Origin: Phycicoccus sp. Soil748 | Lineage (GTDB): Bacteria; Actinomycetota; Actinomycetes; Actinomycetales; Dermatophilaceae | Reading direction: 5' to 3' | DNA: 64,000 nucleotides | NCBI RefSeq assembly: GCF_001428025.1 | Contig: NZ_LMSC01000007.1 | Coordinates: forward strand, 552,448 to 616,447 | Shown: one piece after another, positions 50,932 through 59,473 of the stretch | Position numbering within the stretch: the first letter of the stretch is position 1 | How the letters are laid out: each line of letters starts with the position of its first letter | Made by a program: the position numbers and the translations under genes | The notes under the pieces: model-generated | Seen by the model: only the letters and a program-made list of their open reading frames with translations | Databases searched by the model: none | Told to the model about the DNA's origin: nothing

Positions 50932-51636
50932 GTGGGGCCGGCGCTGTCAGCGGCTGTCACGGACGCGGCCGGCCGGGAAGCCAGGTGCGCGGTGCCCGGT
51001 CGCCGTAGTGGGAGTGGCCACGGCTTGCGGCGTCACAGTCCGCGCGACTTCGACGCCGTCGCCCTGGGGCGCCTCGAGACGAGGGCATGGGCCGCCTACT
51101 ACCGCCGCGAGTGGTGGCCGGCGCTGAAGGCGTTCGTCGGCATGGTCGACGCGGGTTTCGGCCTCGGTCCGCGGCTGACGTTGGTCGCGGCCTGGCACGT
51201 GCTGCGAGCCAACCAGGCGTGGGCTCCCTTGCCGCACAACGACCCTGACGCCGCGCGCGCCGCGATGCTGCGCTTCTACCGGCTGGTCCTTGCCCACTCC
51301 GACCTCACCTTCGACCCGGTCCGCGCCGCCGAGCTCGAGGTCGAGTGGTGGCGCATCCACCGAGCCCACCAGCGCGGCACCGCGGCTGACAGCGCACCGA
51401 CGCGTGACGACCTCGAGCGTGCCCTCGTCGACCTCTACTCCCACGTCTACTCCGCGCCCCGCGAGTCCATGGCGGTTGCGGCCAGGTGTCGCGCCGAGGC
51501 CATGGACCACTCGGACGCCTGGGTCGCCGCCGGTTGTGACCTCGTCGACCCGCGACTTGCCGCCGGACGCCGAGCCCTCGTGGCCTCGTACGCGGCCCTC
51601 CTCGACGCGGTCTCGCGTATCCCGACAGGAGCATGA
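50932..51636 (+). CDS. conserved-looking protein of unknown function
   Basis: A 234-residue helical protein. FDAVALGRLETRAWAAYYRREWWPALKAFVGMVDAGFGLGPRLTLVAAWHVLRANQAWAP gives a Trp/Arg-rich helical core, followed by AELEVEWWRIHRAHQRG and two more helices. I do not recognise a family. TAGTAT (50921-50926) lies 5 bases before GTG 50932, suggesting a leaderless mRNA. The first 35 residues are basic and may not be translated if a later start is used. Next gene overlaps or follows directly, so they form an operon. Confidence 0.6.
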   Translation: MGPALSAAVTDAAGREARCAVPGRRSGSGHGLRRHSPRDFDAVALGRLETRAWAAYYRREWWPALKAFVGMVDAGFGLGPRLTLVAAWHVLRANQAWAPLPHNDPDAARAAMLRFYRLVLAHSDLTFDPVRAAELEVEWWRIHRAHQRGTAADSAPTRDDLERALVDLYSHVYSAPRESMAVAARCRAEAMDHSDAWVAAGCDLVDPRLAAGRRALVASYAALLDAVSRIPTGA

Positions 51637-51638
51637 CC

Positions 51639-52493
51639 ATGGCTACCGACACCGGGCGCGACGACCGGGTACTCACCACCACGCGAGCCCTCGCGGCCTT
51701 CATCGCACCCTTCCTGCTCGTGGCGTTCGTGGTGCTCTACGGCTTCCCGGGCTCCACGGCGCGCCTGTGGGCGTGGCCGATCCAGTCGCACATGACCTCG
51801 ATGCTGCTCGCGTCCGCCTACCTCGGCGGCTGCTGGTTCTTCCTGCGCGTGCTGCTTGTTGAAAGGCGTTGGGCTGCAGTGCGAATGGGCTTCGTCTCGG
51901 TGGCTTTGTTCGCGACGCTGCTGGGTGTCGCGACGGTGCTGCACTGGGACAAGTTCTCCCACGGCAAGCTCTCCTTCTGGCTCTGGGCCAGCCTCTACTT
52001 CACCGCGCCGGTGCTCGTCGTCTGGGCCTGGTTCGCCAACCAGAGGTATGCCGCCCAGCCGCGGCCCGACGAAGCCCGCCTCGCGCGCGTGCCCCGGGCG
52101 GTCGTGGCCGGCCTGGGCGCGCTGTCCGTCGTGACGGGCGTCCTGATGTTCCTCGCGCCGGCGCGGGCCGTCACCGTGTGGGCGTGGCCCCTCACCCCGC
52201 TGACGTGCCGGGTGGTCGGCGCCGTCTTCTGCCTGGGCGCGGCCGGGCTCGGTGTGCTGGTCGACGACCGTTGGGAGACGGTCCGGCTGATGCGACGGGT
52301 CCTGCTGGTGATGTTCGCGCTGATGCTGGTCGCCGCGGTGCGGGCCCGGCACGAGTTCCTCACCGACCGCCCGCTGACCTGGGTCATGGGTGCCGGGTTC
52401 GTCCTGCTCTTCGCCGTCTTTTTGGCCTCCGAGCTGCGGGACGCCCGTCCCCGGCACACCGGGCGCCACACGCTCCGTGCGCAGGCTCCCTGA
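51639..52493 (+). CDS. polytopic membrane protein of unknown function
   Basis: A 284-residue protein with eight membrane helices, including LAAFIAPFLLVAFVVLYGF, TSMLLASAYLGGCWFFLRVLL, VSVALFATLLGVATVLHW, FTAPVLVVWAWFANQRY, ALSVVTGVLMFLAP and MGAGFVLLFAVFLASEL. No family recognised. ATG 51639 is chosen over ATG 51633 because AGGAG (51627-51631) is 7 bases before it. It follows the preceding gene without gap and likely shares its function. Confidence 0.65.
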   Translation: MATDTGRDDRVLTTTRALAAFIAPFLLVAFVVLYGFPGSTARLWAWPIQSHMTSMLLASAYLGGCWFFLRVLLVERRWAAVRMGFVSVALFATLLGVATVLHWDKFSHGKLSFWLWASLYFTAPVLVVWAWFANQRYAAQPRPDEARLARVPRAVVAGLGALSVVTGVLMFLAPARAVTVWAWPLTPLTCRVVGAVFCLGAAGLGVLVDDRWETVRLMRRVLLVMFALMLVAAVRARHEFLTDRPLTWVMGAGFVLLFAVFLASELRDARPRHTGRHTLRAQAP

Positions 52494-52608
52494 GCGGTGC
52501 AGCGCTGAATACGGTCACAGGGGGTTGCCCCGGGGTCTCCCCACGCGGTCGACTGTCTCCTGTGGGTCACGCCCACCCGGGGCGCGGCCACGCGGACGGA
52601 GGTCTCCC

Positions 52609-53037
52609 ATGAGCAGTGAGCCCGACACGGTCGCCGACGACACCGACGACTCCGACCTGGAGGCCGGCGTGCACGCCAGCCACGCGGTACCCGCGCCGGC
52701 CGTCCAGGTCTGGCAGCACCTGATCAGCCCCGCCGGTACCGAGGCGCTCCTCGGCGAGGGCGCCCGCATCGGCAACAAGGGCGAGCCGTGGCGGGCGGGC
52801 GACGGGTCGTACGGCGTCGTGCGCAGCGTGCACCCCGTCGAGCAGCTCCGTGTCACATGGCACCCCCACGAGGATGGGCCGCTCAGCATGGTCGACGTGC
52901 AGCTGCGTCCCGACGGCGACCGCACGAAGGTCGAGCTCTTCCACGAGGGTCGCGGCATCGCCGGTGACCCGCGGGGCGACCAGCAGCACTGGGAGGACGC
53001 GCTCGGCCGGTTCGCCGGGGGAGTGTTGAGCAGCTGA
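52609..53037 (+). CDS. SRPBCC/AHSA1-like protein
   Basis: A 142-residue START-fold protein with an acidic N-terminal tail (PDTVADDTDDSDLEAG). The domain SHAVPAPAVQVWQHLISPAGTEALLGEGARIGNKGEPWRAGDGSYGVVRSVHP and VELFHEGRG fits AHSA1/CalC-like SRPBCC proteins. Ligand unknown. GGAGGT lies 6 bases before the ATG. Confidence 0.78.
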   Translation: MSSEPDTVADDTDDSDLEAGVHASHAVPAPAVQVWQHLISPAGTEALLGEGARIGNKGEPWRAGDGSYGVVRSVHPVEQLRVTWHPHEDGPLSMVDVQLRPDGDRTKVELFHEGRGIAGDPRGDQQHWEDALGRFAGGVLSS

Positions 53038-53089
53038 CGGCGGGGGAGTGTCGAGCGGTCTGGGCCTTGCCGGGTCTTTCTCCTGGTCC

Positions 53090-53120
53090 CCATGCGGTCG
53101 CGAAAGGCCCTGCCGCATGG
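53090..53120. terminator. 8-bp inverted repeat after the SRPBCC gene
   Basis: CCATGCGG (53090-53097) pairs with CCGCATGG (53113-53120) around a 15-base loop between two genes on the plus strand. No T-run; possible terminator. Confidence 0.35.
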
Positions 53121-53171
53121 CGTGATTCGTCGTCCGCGGGCGTTGTCAGTGGTCGCCGATAGGTTGTTGGT

Positions 53172-54539
53172 ATGGCGATCAGTCCGGGGGCCGTGACCCT
53201 CACCGCGAGCGGCCTCGGCCGCCCGGTGGTGGGTAGCGCGACGCTGGCCCGCGGCGTCCTGCACCAGGGCACCCCGGAGCGGTTGTGGGCGCTGCGGGAC
53301 GAGGAGGTCGCGCAGGCTCTGACGGTCCTGGGCGACGTCGCCGCCACCGTGAGGGCACAGATGGTCCTCGTCCTCGCCGAGGCGAAGCGGCGCAGCCTCG
53401 GCAGTGGCGACGGGTGGGGACCGGTCGACTGGGCGCGGGCGATGGCGCCGCTGTTGCCCATGCGCGACCTCCTGGAGGCCGACGAGGTGGCAGGCGCGGT
53501 GGCCTCGGACGAGCGACGCCTGGACGACGTCGTGGAGGCGGTCGTCGCGGCCACGTCGAGCTGCCCCGACGAGCGGTCCGAGGCCCTGCCGGTGGGCAAG
53601 GCCGCCCAGATCGTGCGGTTCCACACGTCGATCCGCGGCCTCACGGATGCCGAGTCGTTGGCCGACGGGACTGCACTGCTCGTCGACGCGGCCCGGGGTG
53701 CCAGCGGGCTCAGCGACCAGGCGCTCGCCCGGGCCATCCGCCACGCCGGCGAGGTGGCTCGACCCGACCGGCTGGTCGAGCGCGACGCCGAGCTGCGCCG
53801 TGCCCACCGGTCCCTGGTCAAGGGCCGCGGGCCCGTAGGTATGGCGCGCTACGTCCTGGTCCTCGACGAGGAGGGCGCGGCCATCGTCGATGCCGCGGTG
53901 GATGCGCTGGCCAAGCCGCGCCCCGACGAGGACACCGGCGAGCACGACCCCCGGACTCCTGCTGCTCGCAGGGCAGATGCGTTGCTGGACCTCGTCTCGC
54001 GCGCCGTGGGCGCCCCGGCCGGCGTTCCGCGTCAGGCCAAGGTGAGCCTCGTGGTCACCGTCGGCCTCGACGTCCTGCAGGAGCACTGCCGTGGTGCCGG
54101 CGTGACCATGGCAGGTGAGGTGCTCACGGCGGGGACGCTTCGGCGGCTTGCCTGCGACGCGCAGGTCGTCCCGGTCGTGCTCGGCACCGACGGCGAGGTC
54201 CTCGACCAAGGCGTGGCGAGGCGGCTGTTCGACCGGGCGCAGATCCGCCACCTGTGGCTGCGCGACCAGCACTGCACGTTCCCCCGGTGCTCGAAGCCGG
54301 CGACCTGGACGGACGCGCACCACCTCGTGCACTGGGCCGACGGCGGTCCCACCGATGTCGAAAACGCAGCCCTGCTGTGCCGCGCCCATCACAGCGTCGT
54401 GCACCGTCACCGCTACGGCGGACGGGTGCGTCGTGCCGGGGGACGGGCGAGGGTCGAGTGGGACCTGACACCCGACTCGTACGACACCGCCGTCGCCGAG
54501 TGGCGGACCGAGCGCCGACCGCTGCCTCCTCGACCATGA
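53172..54539 (+). CDS. DUF222 and HNH endonuclease domain protein (13E12-type)
   Basis: A 455-residue protein of the actinobacterial DUF222-HNH family (13E12 repeat in Mycobacterium). DUF222 covers about residues 40-330. The C-terminal HNH nuclease has CTFPRCSKPATWTDAHHLVHWADGGPTDVENAALLCRAHHSVVHRH: zinc Cys, catalytic His pair AHH, Asn and the final C-x2-H. Members are multi-copy and are thought to be selfish or mobile, but function is unproven. TAGGTT (53160-53165) is 6 bases before ATG 53172, so leaderless. Confidence 0.88.
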   Translation: MAISPGAVTLTASGLGRPVVGSATLARGVLHQGTPERLWALRDEEVAQALTVLGDVAATVRAQMVLVLAEAKRRSLGSGDGWGPVDWARAMAPLLPMRDLLEADEVAGAVASDERRLDDVVEAVVAATSSCPDERSEALPVGKAAQIVRFHTSIRGLTDAESLADGTALLVDAARGASGLSDQALARAIRHAGEVARPDRLVERDAELRRAHRSLVKGRGPVGMARYVLVLDEEGAAIVDAAVDALAKPRPDEDTGEHDPRTPAARRADALLDLVSRAVGAPAGVPRQAKVSLVVTVGLDVLQEHCRGAGVTMAGEVLTAGTLRRLACDAQVVPVVLGTDGEVLDQGVARRLFDRAQIRHLWLRDQHCTFPRCSKPATWTDAHHLVHWADGGPTDVENAALLCRAHHSVVHRHRYGGRVRRAGGRARVEWDLTPDSYDTAVAEWRTERRPLPPRP

Positions 54540-54637
54540 GCCCGCTCCGTACCCGCCGTTGACCTCGGCGGGTCCCAGCCATGCGCTGGGCGGGGGCCCG
54601 CCGCGCGGCTGTCGGCCGGGCGGCATACGGTTGAAAC

Positions 54638-55648
54638 ATGGAATTCCGATACCTCGGCAACAGTGGTCTCAAGATCTCGGAGATCACCTACGGCAACTGG
54701 CTCACCCACGGCTCGCAGGTCGAGAACGACGTCGCCACGCAGTGCGTGCGCGCGGCGCTCGACGCGGGCATCAGCACGTTCGACACCGCCGACGTCTACG
54801 CCAACACCAAGGCGGAGACGGTCCTCGGCGACGCCCTCAAGGGCGAGCGGCGCGAGAGCCTGGAGATCTTCACCAAGGTCTACTGGCCGACCGGCCCCGG
54901 CGGGAAGAACGACACCGGCCTGTCGCGCAAGCACATCATGGAGTCGATCAACGGCAGCCTCCAGCGGCTCCAGACCGACTACGTCGACCTCTACCAGGCG
55001 CACCGCTACGACACCGAGACGCCGCTGGAGGAGACGATGACGGCGTTCGCGGACGTCGTCCGCCAGGGCAAGGCGCTCTACATCGGCGTCAGCGAGTGGA
55101 CCGCCGACCAGATCCGCGAGGGCGTCAAGCTCGCCAAGGAGCTCAACATCCAGCTCATCTCGAGCCAGCCGCAGTACTCCATGCTGTGGCGCGTCATCGA
55201 GGATGAGGTCGTCCCGACCAGCAAGGAGCTCGGCGTCAGCCAGATCGTGTGGAGCCCCATCGCGCAGGGCGTGCTGACCGGCAAGTACCAGCCGGGTCAG
55301 AAGCCGCCGGAGGGTTCGCGCGCCGCCGACGAGAAGGGCGGCGCCGACATGATCAAGCGGTTCATGAACGACGACGTCCTCACCCGCGTGCAGAGGCTCA
55401 AGCCCATCGCCGACGAGGCAGGCCTGTCGATGGCGCAGCTCGCCGTCGCCTGGGTGCTGCAGAACGACAACGTCGCCGCCGCGCTCGTCGGCGCCTCGCG
55501 TCCCGAGCAGGTCGCGGAGAACGTCAAGGCCGCCGGCGTGGAGCTCGAGGACGCGCAGCTCAAGGCGATCGACGAGGCCCTCGGCGACATCGTCGTGCGT
55601 GACCCCGGCATGACCAAGGAGACCGCGCCCCAGACGCGCGTCGCCTGA
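54638..55648 (+). CDS. aldo/keto reductase (Kv-beta/AKR6-like)
   Basis: A 336-residue NADPH-dependent aldo/keto reductase: LGNSGLKISEITYGNWLTHG, catalytic Asp/Tyr in FDTADVYANTKAETVLGDAL, Lys in TKVYWP, His in YQAHRYDTETPLEET, and C-terminal ALVGASRPEQVAENVKA for cofactor. Closest to voltage-gated potassium channel beta subunits and L-glyceraldehyde-3-phosphate reductase. TACGGT (54626-54631) lies 6 bases before ATG 54638. Terminator follows at 55683-55720. Confidence 0.92.
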   Translation: MEFRYLGNSGLKISEITYGNWLTHGSQVENDVATQCVRAALDAGISTFDTADVYANTKAETVLGDALKGERRESLEIFTKVYWPTGPGGKNDTGLSRKHIMESINGSLQRLQTDYVDLYQAHRYDTETPLEETMTAFADVVRQGKALYIGVSEWTADQIREGVKLAKELNIQLISSQPQYSMLWRVIEDEVVPTSKELGVSQIVWSPIAQGVLTGKYQPGQKPPEGSRAADEKGGADMIKRFMNDDVLTRVQRLKPIADEAGLSMAQLAVAWVLQNDNVAAALVGASRPEQVAENVKAAGVELEDAQLKAIDEALGDIVVRDPGMTKETAPQTRVA

Positions 55649-55682
55649 TATCTCTCCCGCTGGTCCCACCAGCACGGGCATG

Positions 55683-55720
55683 CCGCGGGGCGGCCGGACA
55701 CAGGTCCGGTCGCCCCGCGG
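55683..55720. terminator. bidirectional terminator, 17-bp stem
   Basis: CCGCGGGGCGGCCGGAC and GTCCGGTCGCCCCGCGG pair over 17 positions with one G-T, around ACAG, between the convergent aldo/keto reductase and protease genes. Confidence 0.8.
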
Positions 55721-55758
55721 CTACGCGGTGAGACCGTCCGACGTGGTGAGACCGCTCG

Positions 55759-56913
55759 CTACTTGGTGAAGCAGCGCCCGACGCCGAGACGTCGCAGACC
55801 CTCCAGGTCGCCCTTCCCGAAGGTCGTCCGCCCGTTGTTGTCGGAGTACATCAGCTCGTCCGGCTTCTGCACGTGGGTCAGGCCGACCATGTGTGACAGC
55901 TCGTGCATGACGATCGCGCGCGCCTGCGCCCAGCCGTCGCTGCGGCGCAGGATGTCCACGAAGGTCGGCCCGTCGAGGAAGACGATGCCGCTGACCCAGT
56001 GCTTGTCGACGTTCTTGGCGTAGGTCGCGCCGCGGGGGCCACCGATCCCCGCCACGCGGCCCGCCAGCTCGGGCACGACCGCCGGGGTCGTCCAGGCGAC
56101 CAGGGCGGGGGACCACCGGTTGCCGTACCGCGCGCTGTCGACGGGTTGGCGGTCGGAATGAGGCACCTCGTCGGTCGGGCCCTCGATGACGAACTGCAGT
56201 CCCGTGGCCCGGCTCACCTCGCTCGCCGCCTCGAGGAGGAGCCGGTCAGCGCCTGCGGGCGCCTCGGCCGCGTTGACCACGAGGTGGATGGGTCGGCACG
56301 GGTCCCAGGCCACGGGGGCGCTGGTGGGCCCGCTGGTCTGCTGCATGAACGCGTAGTCGGTCGACGTCGAGTGGCTGAACGGTGGACGCCCCAAGGGCTC
56401 GTCCTTCGCGTCCGCCGGCACCGGCGGCCACATGGCCCTGATGCCACCACCGGCGTCGACCTGGACCGGCGCCGGCTGCGCGAAGTCGATGCCATGGCTG
56501 CCGACGGTCACGCCCGTGATCGCCGAGGTGCTCGGCACGTCGTGGAAGAGCAGGGGGCGCCCCCACAGAGCCAGCTCGACGACGAGTGCGGTGACGAGGA
56601 GGGTGATGGCGGTCCGCGGGCCACCGCTGGACCGGGTACGCCGCGTGCGCCGCTGCCTGCTACGGCGCGCGTGGGCGAGGTCGGTGACCGACGACGGAAC
56701 GGGGGAGGAGCCCGGAAAGCCCGCTCGGGTCGTGGTCTCCCACTGCTGGGTGCCCTTGCGACGCGCCGGGCGCGGCCGTCCCGCCTGCAGGTCGGCCAGG
56801 CACCACAGGCACGTCGGGGCGGGGTCGTCGCCGACCAGTCCTGCGCGTTCGCCTGCTCTCAACGGCTCACCGCAGCGGCACTGCGTCGGCCCCTCCACGT
56901 GGATCATCTCCAC
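55759..56913 (-). CDS. matrixin-like zinc metalloprotease with N-terminal zinc ribbon and membrane anchor
   Basis: A protein of about 384 residues. Order: small zinc-ribbon-like segment (CRCGEPLRAGERAG...CLWCLADLQAG, C-x-C and C-x2-C), a basic linker, one membrane helix (AITLLVTALVVELALWG), and an extracellular metalloprotease domain with HELSHMVGLTH, the full HExxHxxGxxH zinc motif of metzincins, followed by a MYSDNNGR Met-turn. The last part is like actinobacterial matrixin-family proteins. Start GTG 56913 or ATG 56907 are both possible; TAGCAT (56974-56969) may be the -10. Substrate unknown. Confidence 0.82.
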   Translation of the reverse strand: MEMIHVEGPTQCRCGEPLRAGERAGLVGDDPAPTCLWCLADLQAGRPRPARRKGTQQWETTTRAGFPGSSPVPSSVTDLAHARRSRQRRTRRTRSSGGPRTAITLLVTALVVELALWGRPLLFHDVPSTSAITGVTVGSHGIDFAQPAPVQVDAGGGIRAMWPPVPADAKDEPLGRPPFSHSTSTDYAFMQQTSGPTSAPVAWDPCRPIHLVVNAAEAPAGADRLLLEAASEVSRATGLQFVIEGPTDEVPHSDRQPVDSARYGNRWSPALVAWTTPAVVPELAGRVAGIGGPRGATYAKNVDKHWVSGIVFLDGPTFVDILRRSDGWAQARAIVMHELSHMVGLTHVQKPDELMYSDNNGRTTFGKGDLEGLRRLGVGRCFTK

Positions 56914-57087
56914 GGGTTCCTCGATCCCCACCGCACCTGCCCCCACGTCCCAGCCGTTCGTCAGCGCGATGCTAGAGCGCGACGCGCCTTCGCACCGGTG
57001 AATCCGGACAGATCGGTGATCGGAAACACCGTGGGACTTGTCCGAAAGCGCCCCCGGGACCTGGGCCGTCGGGGCACCATCGTCCGC

Positions 57088-58515
57088 GTGGGAACGCCCG
57101 GGGGAAGTGCCGACGAGCAGGCCAGGAAGCTGACGGACGAGGCGGCGCGCTGGGCGGCGGGTGCCGAAGGCGAGCGTCGCGTGGCTGCCGCACTGTCGTC
57201 CCTGCCCGCCGGGTGGACTGTCGTGCACGACCGCCTGCTGCGTCCGGGCCGATCCCAGGCCAACCTCGACCACGTCGTCGTCGGCATGACGGGTATCTAC
57301 CTCGTCGACGCCAAGAACCGGGCCGGCAGGGTGACCGAGCACGACGGCGGTCTCTTCCAGCACCGGCACCGCAACGGCCGGGTCGAGAGCGTCAGCCTCG
57401 CCGCAGAGTTGACCAAGGTCCACGGCATGGCCGCCTACATGGCCGCCGAAACCGACCGCCCCGTGACCCCCGTGCTCTGCCTAGCCGGCGGGCACGCCGA
57501 CGACTTCGGCGAGCCCCGAATGGTGCGCGGCGTCTGGGTGGTGCCCGTGGCGGCCCTGCCCGGCTGGCTGCGAGGGCGGCCCGTGACCATCCCCGCCGAG
57601 GCCGTGCCATCCGTGGCGACGAGGGTCATCACGGACTTCCCGTCGACGACCACGGACCCGGCCCTGCTGTCCGCCATGGCCGGCGCCGCCGCGCCCAGGG
57701 CAGGACGCCGTCGACGCGGTCGGCCGTCGGGGGCAGCTGCCCAGCCGGTGACCGGTGGCCACGTGCCGACCACGACACGGGCGTCAGGGTCCTCGCGGGC
57801 CTCGGCGCCCACCGTCGTGCCTCTCCGCCGTCCACGCAGGATCCGTCGCCGGCTGGCGAAGGTGGTCATGGTTGGTTCACTCGTCACCGGTGGTCTGCTG
57901 GTGTTGTCCCACCTGCCGTCGATCATCGAGTCGGTCGTCGAGGACCTCACGCGTGCGGCAGTCCCTGGAGGGGCGCCGTCGGTTCAGCCGCCGGCCACTG
58001 CCGCTCTAATCACGAAGGCTGCGCAGGCATCCAAGAAGACGTCGGGTGGGGCACCGAAGAGCACCGCGAAGAAGACGGGCGCCCTGAAGCCCGTCCCCGT
58101 CAGGCCATTGGGGCCACCGGACTGCGCGAACGCCTCAGCCGCGGAGATCAAAGCGATCATCCATCGCACCGTCCAGCCTGTGGTGACGAGCAGGGGCTGT
58201 GCGTGGGGGACCCGCCTGGACGACCCGTCGACCCTGCTCGTCACCATCGTCATGACCGCAGACCACGACTCCTGGGACAGGAACCTCACGACGTCGGTCA
58301 ACCAGAAGCGGGTCGTCTTCAGTGGCAGCCTCGACTCCACCTACCGCCCGGCCACGCAGGCGTCGGTGGCGACAGGGCAGCCGATCATCAGAGGTGCCAG
58401 ACCGGTGTCCGCCCGGGCCGACACGGTGGTCGTCGTGGCCACCACCAAGCTCGGCATCTCGGACGACCGAGCCCGCGAGATGGCTGTGAAGATCGCCGCA
58501 GCCGCCAACGGCTGA
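57088..58515 (+). CDS. NERD domain membrane protein
   Basis: A protein of about 475 residues. The nuclease-related NERD domain lies at about residues 20-140: AGAEGERRVAAALSSLPAGWTVVHDRLLRPGRSQANLDHVVVGMTGIYLVDAKNRAGRV, with the D-x-K active-site pattern (VDAKN). Basic Ser/Arg linker, one membrane helix (VVMVGSLVTGGLLVLSHLPSII, about 270-290), a Thr/Lys linker and a C-terminal extracellular domain with two Cys (PDCANAS...SRGCAWG). NERD domains are predicted nucleases in nucleic-acid processing. Start uncertain: GTG 57088 chosen, GTG 57031 and 57016 also in frame. Confidence 0.75.
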   Translation: MGTPGGSADEQARKLTDEAARWAAGAEGERRVAAALSSLPAGWTVVHDRLLRPGRSQANLDHVVVGMTGIYLVDAKNRAGRVTEHDGGLFQHRHRNGRVESVSLAAELTKVHGMAAYMAAETDRPVTPVLCLAGGHADDFGEPRMVRGVWVVPVAALPGWLRGRPVTIPAEAVPSVATRVITDFPSTTTDPALLSAMAGAAAPRAGRRRRGRPSGAAAQPVTGGHVPTTTRASGSSRASAPTVVPLRRPRRIRRRLAKVVMVGSLVTGGLLVLSHLPSIIESVVEDLTRAAVPGGAPSVQPPATAALITKAAQASKKTSGGAPKSTAKKTGALKPVPVRPLGPPDCANASAAEIKAIIHRTVQPVVTSRGCAWGTRLDDPSTLLVTIVMTADHDSWDRNLTTSVNQKRVVFSGSLDSTYRPATQASVATGQPIIRGARPVSARADTVVVVATTKLGISDDRAREMAVKIAAAANG

Positions 58516-58543
58516 CCTTCGCGCGGGCAGGATCTTACGCATC

Positions 58544-59473
58544 TCAGCGGGCGTCGCGGATGATCGCGAGGGCGTCGCCGACCGGACCGAGGTGGCCGAG
58601 CTTGTCGGGATTGACGATCGAGTGGATGCCGGTGACCTGGCCGTCCGCGACGTCCAGGGCCCACACGCCGAGGACCCGGTCCTGCCCGTCACGGAAGACG
58701 GCACCGGCGGCACCGTTCACCTCGGCTGGACTCATGGTCACCTCGGGAAAGCGGGCCAACGCGTGCAGCCAGTTCGCCAGCGTGTGCGCCACGCGGCTGC
58801 GCCCGTGGAGCGAACGGCCGAGGGCCGGCACCTTGCCACCACCGTCGCCCCGCAGCTCGACGTCGTGGGCGAGCAGCGACTCCAGTCCCGCCAGGTCCCC
58901 GGCCCGCGCGGCTGCGAAGAACCGCTGTGCCAGCGCCTGCTGCTGCTCCCGCGAGGTCTGGAACCGGGGCCGCCGTTCCGTCACGTGGCGACGTGCCCGG
59001 GCTGCGAGCTGCCGCACGTTGTCCTCGGACTTGCCGACGATGGCGGTGATCTCGCCGTACCCGTACCCGAACACGTCGTGAAGCAGCAGCACCGCCCGTT
59101 GCTCGGGGGACAGGCTCTCGAGCAGCACCAGCATCGCGAGCGAGAGCGAGTCGGCCGTCTCGGCGTGGCTGGCCGGGTCGTCGGTGGAGTCCGCGACCAG
59201 CGGCTCGGGCAGCCAGTCGCCGACGTAGCGTTCGCGCCGTACGCGAGCCGAGCGCAGCTCGTTGATGGCGAGGCGCGTGGTGACCGTCGCGACGTACGCC
59301 TTGGGCGAGGCGATCTCCTCACCGGACTCCAGTGACTGGTGCACCCGCAGCAGCGACTCCTGGACCACGTCCTCCGCCTCGGACACGCTACCCAGCATCC
59401 GGTAGGCGATCGCGAACGCGGTCGGTCGCAGCTCGTCGAGCAGACCTGCACGAGCAGAGTCGCCGGGCCTCAC
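58544..59473 (-). CDS. ECF41 family sigma factor (SigJ-like) with C-terminal SnoaL domain
   Basis: A 309-residue sigma factor: region 2 (LRPTAFAIAYRMLGSVSEAEDVVQESLLRVHQS), region 4 (SLSPEQRAVLLLHDVFGYGYGEITAIVGKSEDNVRQLAARARRHV) and a SnoaL-like C-terminal domain that works as a built-in anti-sigma factor. The ECF41 marks are present: WLPEP in the linker, DGGGK and NPDKL in the SnoaL part. GTG 59473 overlaps the epimerase stop by 4 bases (GTGA). ECF41 sigma genes are typically paired with an oxidoreductase, decarboxylase or epimerase, as here. Confidence 0.93.
   Translation of the reverse strand: MRPGDSARAGLLDELRPTAFAIAYRMLGSVSEAEDVVQESLLRVHQSLESGEEIASPKAYVATVTTRLAINELRSARVRRERYVGDWLPEPLVADSTDDPASHAETADSLSLAMLVLLESLSPEQRAVLLLHDVFGYGYGEITAIVGKSEDNVRQLAARARRHVTERRPRFQTSREQQQALAQRFFAAARAGDLAGLESLLAHDVELRGDGGGKVPALGRSLHGRSRVAHTLANWLHALARFPEVTMSPAEVNGAAGAVFRDGQDRVLGVWALDVADGQVTGIHSIVNPDKLGHLGPVGDALAIIRDAR

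Noticed and set aside
53172..54539. Insertion sequence or group II intron
   Set aside because: The HNH gene is a complete DUF222 protein without terminal inverted repeats or reverse transcriptase.
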